22,583 nucleotides of DNA, taken from the NCBI GenBank assembly GCA_964560655.1, contig CAZLLR010000014.1, forward strand, positions 1-22,583, in the 5' to 3' direction. The position numbers and the translations under genes were made by a program. The notes beneath the pieces were generated by a model that was not told the DNA's origin, ran no database searches, and worked only from the letters and a program-made list of their open reading frames with translations. The DNA comes from GCA-002772825 sp964560655 (GTDB lineage Bacteria > Patescibacteriota > Minisyncoccia > GCA-002772825). Below, piece by piece: positions 18,901 to 22,583 of this stretch; the stretch's first letter is position 1; each line of letters begins with the position of its first letter.

Positions 18901-19272
18901 TTACTTAAATAATATATCTTCTGTTATTGTAGCTGTATAAGGTTTAACCGCCTGGATTATTTCATCTTTAGAAATTTTCAATGGATCATAAATGACTTTA
19001 CCATTTTCATTATAATAATCAACACTAGCATCAATAACACCTTCTTTTTCTTTCAGTGCATACTCTGCTCCTATCGCGCAACTGACACAAAACATACCAT
19101 CAATCTTTAGTGTAGCTTGCCGAAGATATTCCCCCTTATTCGTCTTTGCATAATTTGTCGTAGGGCTCACATTTTGATCGATAGCAATCTCCTCTGCTTT
19201 GTTAGTGATTATAGAAAACCCAACTAAACCAGATGAAGCAATAATAATTACAGCGATAATAGTGTTTTTCAT
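18901..19272 (-). CDS. merP: MerP-like mercury-binding HMA domain protein
   Basis: A 123-residue protein with an N-terminal hydrophobic anchor or signal (about 4-22), a linker, then a heavy-metal-associated domain at about 52-118. The metal site is GMFCVSC with C62 and C65, and the fold ends with DPLKISKDEIIQAV. MerP captures Hg(II) outside the membrane and hands it to MerT. It is longer at the N-terminus than proteobacterial MerP and may stay membrane-bound. It starts 8 nt after merT. Its stop codon touches repeat copy B. A copper chaperone is the alternative if viewed alone, but the operon argues for mercury. Confidence 0.85.
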   Translation of the reverse strand: MKNTIIAVIIIASSGLVGFSIITNKAEEIAIDQNVSPTTNYAKTNKGEYLRQATLKIDGMFCVSCAIGAEYALKEKEGVIDASVDYYNENGKVIYDPLKISKDEIIQAVKPYTATITEDILFK

Positions 19273-19280
19273 AGCTTAGA

Positions 19281-19655
19281 TTAATTATAAAAATTTTGAT
19301 AAACTATTGGCGCAAGCCAAGGTGCTAGAATATAAAGTAAGAAATAATAAACAACAAAAAAAACTACACAGGCCAAGACAATAATAGTCACTGCTTTCTT
19401 CCAACTAAACTGGATTATTTCGCAACCATCGCAGACTTTTTTACCTCTACGGAAGTAATAGAAACCCAACCCTATAACTAATATCAAAATCCCCAGAATA
19501 AGAAAGTAGGGGCTCTGTTTTCCAATCGCAAGTGCTGTGCTAGTTCCACCTATTCCCAAAACAATCAAGATTAAAGGTCCGACACAGCACAAAGAAGCAA
19601 CAAGTCCGGCCCAAAGTCCTATTTTAATAGGTTTTCTATAATCTTTATCTAACAT
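19281..19655 (-). CDS. merT: MerT-like mercuric ion transporter
   Basis: A 124-residue inner-membrane protein with about three membrane helices (roughly 13-40, 49-67 and 86-112). The first helix holds the vicinal pair C23-C24 in SLCCVGP, the MerT Hg(II) entry site. A second pair C75-x2-C78 lies in the cytoplasmic loop after RRGKK and would receive the ion for transfer to MerA. Size and topology match MerT. The ATG lies 37 nt after the present merA stop, but only 6 nt after the stop of the restored merA frame. Confidence 0.88.
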   Translation of the reverse strand: MLDKDYRKPIKIGLWAGLVASLCCVGPLILIVLGIGGTSTALAIGKQSPYFLILGILILVIGLGFYYFRRGKKVCDGCEIIQFSWKKAVTIIVLACVVFFVVYYFLLYILAPWLAPIVYQNFYN

Positions 19656-19692
19656 ATCAATTTATATACAACAACTTAACTTGGATAAATCT

Positions 19693-21066
19693 TTATGTAA
19701 ATGCCAAAGCGGCATATTTAAAGCTTTCTGAAAGTGTTGGAAACACAGGCATAGAATGCAATATGTCATCAATAGTATTTTTGTTCTTTATAAGTACTGT
19801 CGCTTGGGCTATAAGGTCACCGGCATTCGGCGAGAGGATATGGACACCGAGAATTTGTTTTGTCTTCGGATCAATACCCATTTTAATCAATCCTTCGGTA
19901 CGACGGATAATTTGAGCCTTAGGAATAACCTCGAAAGAGACTGTGCGACAAGCGCAAGCGCCTGTCTCTTTGATCTGTCTTTCTTCCGTCCAGCCGACGC
20001 TAGCAAACTGAGGATTAGTAAAAATAGTATAAGGCACACTATTATAATTAATGCTGTTATTTGCCCCAGACATTGCATTATCGACAACAAGTGTCCCCTC
20101 GTGTCCTGCCGTTGTTTCAAGTCTCAGTGGCGCGTTTGACACATCGCCGATTGCAAAAACATGGGATCTATTTGTTTGGAAAAAATTATCTACTATAATA
20201 GCTTGCTTGTCATCCGTCTTAATATCAATATTTGCAAAGCCGAGATCTTTAGTGTTTGGTGTTTTACCAGCAGCTAAAAGAATTTCATCAGCAGATACTT
20301 CTTCCTGATTGCCATTAATTTCAAAAGTGACAATTTTCTTGCCATTTTCTTTTTTTGTGCTTTTTACATCAACATTAGTTCTAATTACAATTCCTTCATT
20401 TTGTAAAACCTCCGTGAGGCGATTGATAATTTCCGGTTCACCCCCGCCAAAAACACTCTTGCCCTTTTGCAGAATTGTCACTTTTGTCCCAAAGCGAGAG
20501 TACATCTGAGCAAATTCAAGACCAACAGGACCACCTCCGACAATCACCAATTCTTTCGGCTGTTTCTCAAGTTGCAAGGCCTCAATATGAGTAATAAAAC
20601 CAACTTCTTTAATATTTTTTATCAGCGGAACATTTGCCGTTGACCCTGTGGCAATGATAAATTTTTCAGCAGAAAATTTATCGCCACCTGCTTCGACTTC
20701 TTTTTCTCCGGTAAACTTCGCGTAGCCTTTAATAAGAGATACATATTCAAGACCTGTAAGTACTTTTTCATATTTATCTTTTCGCGAGATTTCAACCATC
20801 TTCATCTCATCTTTTATCACTTTATTAAAATCAAACTTTTTTATTTCAAGTTCAATTCCGTCGACATTATGATTCTTTGCCATATGCAATATTTCACCAG
20901 CATGGAGAAGTATTTTCGAAGGTAAACAACCGACATTAACACATGTACCGCCAAGAGGAAGCCCTGCGTTTATAATCGCAGTTTTTACTTTTAGCTCATT
21001 GGCGCGAATTGCAGCAGCAAATGCTCCTGCTCCTCCACCTATTATTATAAGATCAAATTTTTTCAT
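19693..21066 (-). CDS. merA: mercuric reductase, C-terminally frameshifted
   Basis: A 457-residue FAD/NADPH disulfide oxidoreductase that reduces Hg(II) to volatile Hg(0) in the cytoplasm. It has the FAD motif IIIGGGAGAFAAAIRA (7-22), the redox pair C42-x4-C47 in GGTCVNVGCLPSK, the NADPH motif IVGGGPVGLEFAQMYSRFG, the second FAD motif VFAIGDVS, and the dimerisation domain with PVFPTLSESFKYAALAF. The optional N-terminal HMA domain is absent. The reading frame stops after AFT, but the +1 frame continues as KDLSKLSCCI and stops at 19662, the exact expected MerA tail with its essential Cys-Cys. One extra base (the A at 19695 on the plus strand) explains this. As read, the enzyme lacks the C-terminal Hg-binding pair. 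Seven of its 11 Arg codons are CGN, unlike ftsZ (1 of 18). Confidence 0.88.
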   Translation of the reverse strand: MKKFDLIIIGGGAGAFAAAIRANELKVKTAIINAGLPLGGTCVNVGCLPSKILLHAGEILHMAKNHNVDGIELEIKKFDFNKVIKDEMKMVEISRKDKYEKVLTGLEYVSLIKGYAKFTGEKEVEAGGDKFSAEKFIIATGSTANVPLIKNIKEVGFITHIEALQLEKQPKELVIVGGGPVGLEFAQMYSRFGTKVTILQKGKSVFGGGEPEIINRLTEVLQNEGIVIRTNVDVKSTKKENGKKIVTFEINGNQEEVSADEILLAAGKTPNTKDLGFANIDIKTDDKQAIIVDNFFQTNRSHVFAIGDVSNAPLRLETTAGHEGTLVVDNAMSGANNSINYNSVPYTIFTNPQFASVGWTEERQIKETGACACRTVSFEVIPKAQIIRRTEGLIKMGIDPKTKQILGVHILSPNAGDLIAQATVLIKNKNTIDDILHSMPVFPTLSESFKYAALAFT

Positions 21067-21070
21067 GATT

Positions 21071-21427
21071 TTAAAAATGATTTTTTAATTCTCTTCTACC
21101 TTCTCTTGAGAGAAAATAAAAGATTGTTTGTGCATCCTTGCGGAATTCGACAAATCCAGATATACGCAAAATTTTTAATTGATGGGATACTGCAGACACG
21201 GTAGTTCCTAAAATATCCGCGATATCGCAAACACATAATTCTTTTTCATTTTGTAGAAGATAAAGAATTTTTAATCTTGTTTTACCAGACAAAACTGCAA
21301 AGTATTTCCTTGTTATTTTTAATTTATCTTCTGTGTTAATTCTTTTTTTTAATTTCTTTATTTTTTCAGGCGTGATTGTTGGGCCAATACAGTAGAGCCC
21401 TAGATGTTTTATTTGTTTTTTATGCAT
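21071..21427 (-). CDS. ArsR/SmtB-family metal-sensing repressor of the mer operon
   Basis: A winged-helix repressor of 118 residues from the start chosen here. The metal site is E63-L-C65-V-C67-D at the start of the DNA-binding region, the ELCVCD motif of the arsenic, cadmium and lead sensing branch. The helix-turn-helix covers about 70-95 (TTVSAVSHQLKIL), followed by the wing (FRKDAQTIFYFLS). A further Cys13 lies near the N-terminus. A longer in-frame start at 21472 would add 15 residues, but the promoter at 21435-21463 lies inside that extension, so I prefer 21427. It is first in the operon, 4 nt before merA, and takes the place of the usual MerR. It probably represses the operon until Hg(II) binds. 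Confidence 0.85.
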   Translation of the reverse strand: MHKKQIKHLGLYCIGPTITPEKIKKLKKRINTEDKLKITRKYFAVLSGKTRLKILYLLQNEKELCVCDIADILGTTVSAVSHQLKILRISGFVEFRKDAQTIFYFLSREGRRELKNHF

Positions 21428-21434
21428 ATGAATA

Positions 21435-21463
21435 ATAATACTGTTATTTGAAAAATAATTCAA
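21435..21463 (-). promoter_or_regulatory. promoter of the mer operon, leaderless type
   Basis: On the minus strand TTGAAT (21458-21463), a 17-bp spacer and TATTAT (21435-21440), 7 nt before the ATG at 21427. A second possible -10 (TTATAAT near 21474) lies just before the alternative start at 21472. Confidence 0.55.
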
Positions 21464-21527
21464 GTAGAACATAATTATAAAAAGTGGATAACTTCAGATC
21501 AGTCTTTATCGATCATAAATCACACCA

Positions 21528-21600
21528 CCAAAACACAGCCCAAATAGCCACTTTCAGAGCTAAACGGCTCAGTCCCACTCGGAGGACTGAGCCGTTTAGC
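21528..21600. repeat. 73-bp intergenic repeat, copy C (complete)
   Basis: A head at 21528-21554 ending AAATAGCCACTTT, a CAGA link and a 42-nt stem-loop at 21559-21600. It has the same orientation and length as copy A with five mismatches. The two stem changes relative to copy A make a perfect stem here. It lies about 100 nt upstream of the mer operon start. Confidence 0.85.
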
Positions 21601-21612
21601 GTTTCTCCGGAT

Positions 21613-21662
21613 TTACCAAGGACTGTCCTTGGTAAAAGCAACGGCTATCCGCCGCGGCGGAT
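21613..21662 (-). terminator. two further hairpins after the DUF1653 gene
   Basis: Read on the minus strand, the palindrome ATCCGCCGCGGCGGAT (21647-21662) begins within the DUF1653 stop codon. It is followed by an 11-bp stem TTACCAAGGAC/GTCCTTGGTAA (21613-21635) with a 1-nt centre. With the stem-loop of repeat copy C they form three hairpins in a row within 105 nt. No T-tract follows any of them. Confidence 0.65.
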
Positions 21663-21874
21663 TATCCTATATATTCAAACCGAGGCTTTTTCTCACCGTC
21701 TATCTCCACATCTTCAATAAACATTTCAAGTGGCCGGATCCAGGTCTGCCCCTCCCCATATAGGGCTTTATACACGACAAGGTCCTCCAGCGTTTCGCTA
21801 TGTTTAGCAGTATAAAGAACCTCATATTTCTTTCCTTTATAATGCCTATATTTGCCTAATTTAAATTTATTCAT
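21662..21874 (-). CDS. DUF1653 small protein
   Basis: A 70-residue protein of the DUF1653 family. It starts KLGKYRHYKGKKYEVLYTAKHSETLEDLVVYK and ends with RPLEMFIEDV...RF, the usual whole-domain layout with an SH3-like beta fold. No biochemical role is established for the family, and no catalytic residues stand out. The gene lies 42 nt downstream of the partial gene at 21917 on the same strand and may share its transcript. The three-hairpin array follows directly. Codon use looks native (AGA/AGG/CGG mix, too few codons to judge). Confidence 0.8.
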   Translation of the reverse strand: MNKFKLGKYRHYKGKKYEVLYTAKHSETLEDLVVYKALYGEGQTWIRPLEMFIEDVEIDGEKKPRFEYIG

Positions 21875-21916
21875 TATTTTGTTTGTATATTTTTAGTGGT
21901 TATCAATGACTAAAAA

Positions 21917-22583
21917 TTAATTTTCTTTAACAAATATAGGGGTATCCGTTATATCAATAGTTATCTCTCCGTTCACAGCTATTGCTATCTGCTGACCACC
22001 AAACAATCCAGTAGCTTTTGCATTTTGCCACGGAATATTAAATGTGAATTGAGCTGAAGGATTATCTTCTCCCGTGAACTGATCTCTTTTTTCCCACACA
22101 ACATATAGCCTTGAATCATCAGTCTTTGTAATCTCAAATAAATAATACTTGCTATCATCTATTGTTGAGACTCTACTTACATCCGTCATATTATCTAGAT
22201 AACTTGCCATCGTCTGGTAATAATAATAAGTTGGGTTAGGATTGAAAGTTAAATTATTATCTTTCATTAAGGACATTTTTCCAAACACAGGATGTCTAAA
22301 ATAACACCCATATTTTTTTATATGATTGTCTGGATTATAAACATACCTTAGATTCCACCAATACATTTGTTCTACTCCTTCTGAAAGAGCGAGTAATGTC
22401 CTTTGAGTCATCTGTCTTCCTTGTATTCTGTCTCTTTTTCCATTAATTTCTGGCTCTTTTTGAAGTCCATATGCAAACATTCTAAACTGGTCAGGATAAC
22501 CTTTTAAATCACCTGCCAAAGCACAAGGATTATCTCCTAATTCTTTAAGTAACCTCTTGTATTCTTCTCTATTAACATATCTA
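21917..22583 (-). CDS. C-terminal part of a large enzyme, possibly a glycoside hydrolase
   Basis: The frame is open to the window edge, so the start lies outside and 222 residues are visible. The codon at 22519 is an internal TTG, not a true start. The first third (YPDQFRMFAYGLQKE, QGRQMTQRTLLALSEGVEQMYWWNLR) resembles the end of a TIM barrel in glycoside hydrolases, where a helix with GRQxxQRxLLAL precedes a WxxLR strand. The rest (from about 130 residues before the end) is beta-rich, like the C-terminal beta-sandwich of such enzymes. I cannot name a family with certainty. The catalytic residues, if any, would lie mostly beyond the edge. Confidence 0.55.
   Translation of the reverse strand, partial: RYVNREEYKRLLKELGDNPCALAGDLKGYPDQFRMFAYGLQKEPEINGKRDRIQGRQMTQRTLLALSEGVEQMYWWNLRYVYNPDNHIKKYGCYFRHPVFGKMSLMKDNNLTFNPNPTYYYYQTMASYLDNMTDVSRVSTIDDSKYYLFEITKTDDSRLYVVWEKRDQFTGEDNPSAQFTFNIPWQNAKATGLFGGQQIAIAVNGEITIDITDTPIFVKEN

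Noticed and set aside
18126..21600. Repeat stem-loops as integron attC sites
   Set aside because: The arms do not end in the GTTRRRY core or its complement, and there is no integron integrase in the window. The cassette-like layout is still reported as a finding.
3398..22583. Recoding of TGA (as in some CPR lineages)
   Set aside because: The recognised proteins end at normal family lengths and contain no internal TGA. The disrupted genes involve a TAA and a one-base shift instead.

Overview
The window looks like chromosomal DNA from a Patescibacteria (CPR) bacterium, most like the Parcubacteria. The reasons are AT-rich sequence, compact single-domain versions of housekeeping proteins, a 23S rRNA gene with no 16S beside it, and typical CPR genes (a VirD4/TraG-like ATPase with a C-terminal zinc ribbon, a DUF4015 protein, a lamin-tail/PKD surface protein). 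TGA and TAA behave as ordinary stops. No gene whose upstream sequence is visible has a convincing Shine-Dalgarno sequence. Several genes instead carry a -10 box 6-8 nt before the ATG, which predicts leaderless mRNAs.

Layout: 63-3108 is 23S rRNA (minus). Its upstream region has a strong promoter and then a terminator-like hairpin inside the leader. 3398-9037 (minus) holds a small TM-helix membrane protein, a lamin-tail/PKD surface protein overlapping or abutting the VirD4-like ATPase gene, and a DUF4015 putative glycosidase. In the gap at 7690-7805 a plus-strand promoter and a long hairpin with a terminator predict a small RNA whose apical loop reads ACCUCC. 9188-16912 is the housekeeping core: ribosomal protein S1, convergent pth, then lepB-hisS-rpsU, ybeY-ftsA, ftsZ and a DsbA-like oxidoreductase (translation, secretion, ribosome maturation, cell division). 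Convergent trxB and tRNA-Val(GAC) follow.

18095-21662 is an accessory region. Two 73-bp intergenic repeats, each ending in a long stem-loop, and one 27-bp partial copy bracket a broken NYN-domain gene and a mercury-resistance operon (arsR-type regulator, merA, merT, merP). Arginine codon use in merA differs sharply from ftsZ, which points to acquisition by transfer. merA has a one-base insertion that cuts off the C-terminal Cys-Cys pair, which is still readable in the +1 frame. The NYN gene has one in-frame TAA. The window ends with a DUF1653 gene and the 3' part of a larger protein, possibly a glycoside hydrolase.

All calls come from reading the sequence. No database search or folding program was run, so family names rest on recognised motifs.
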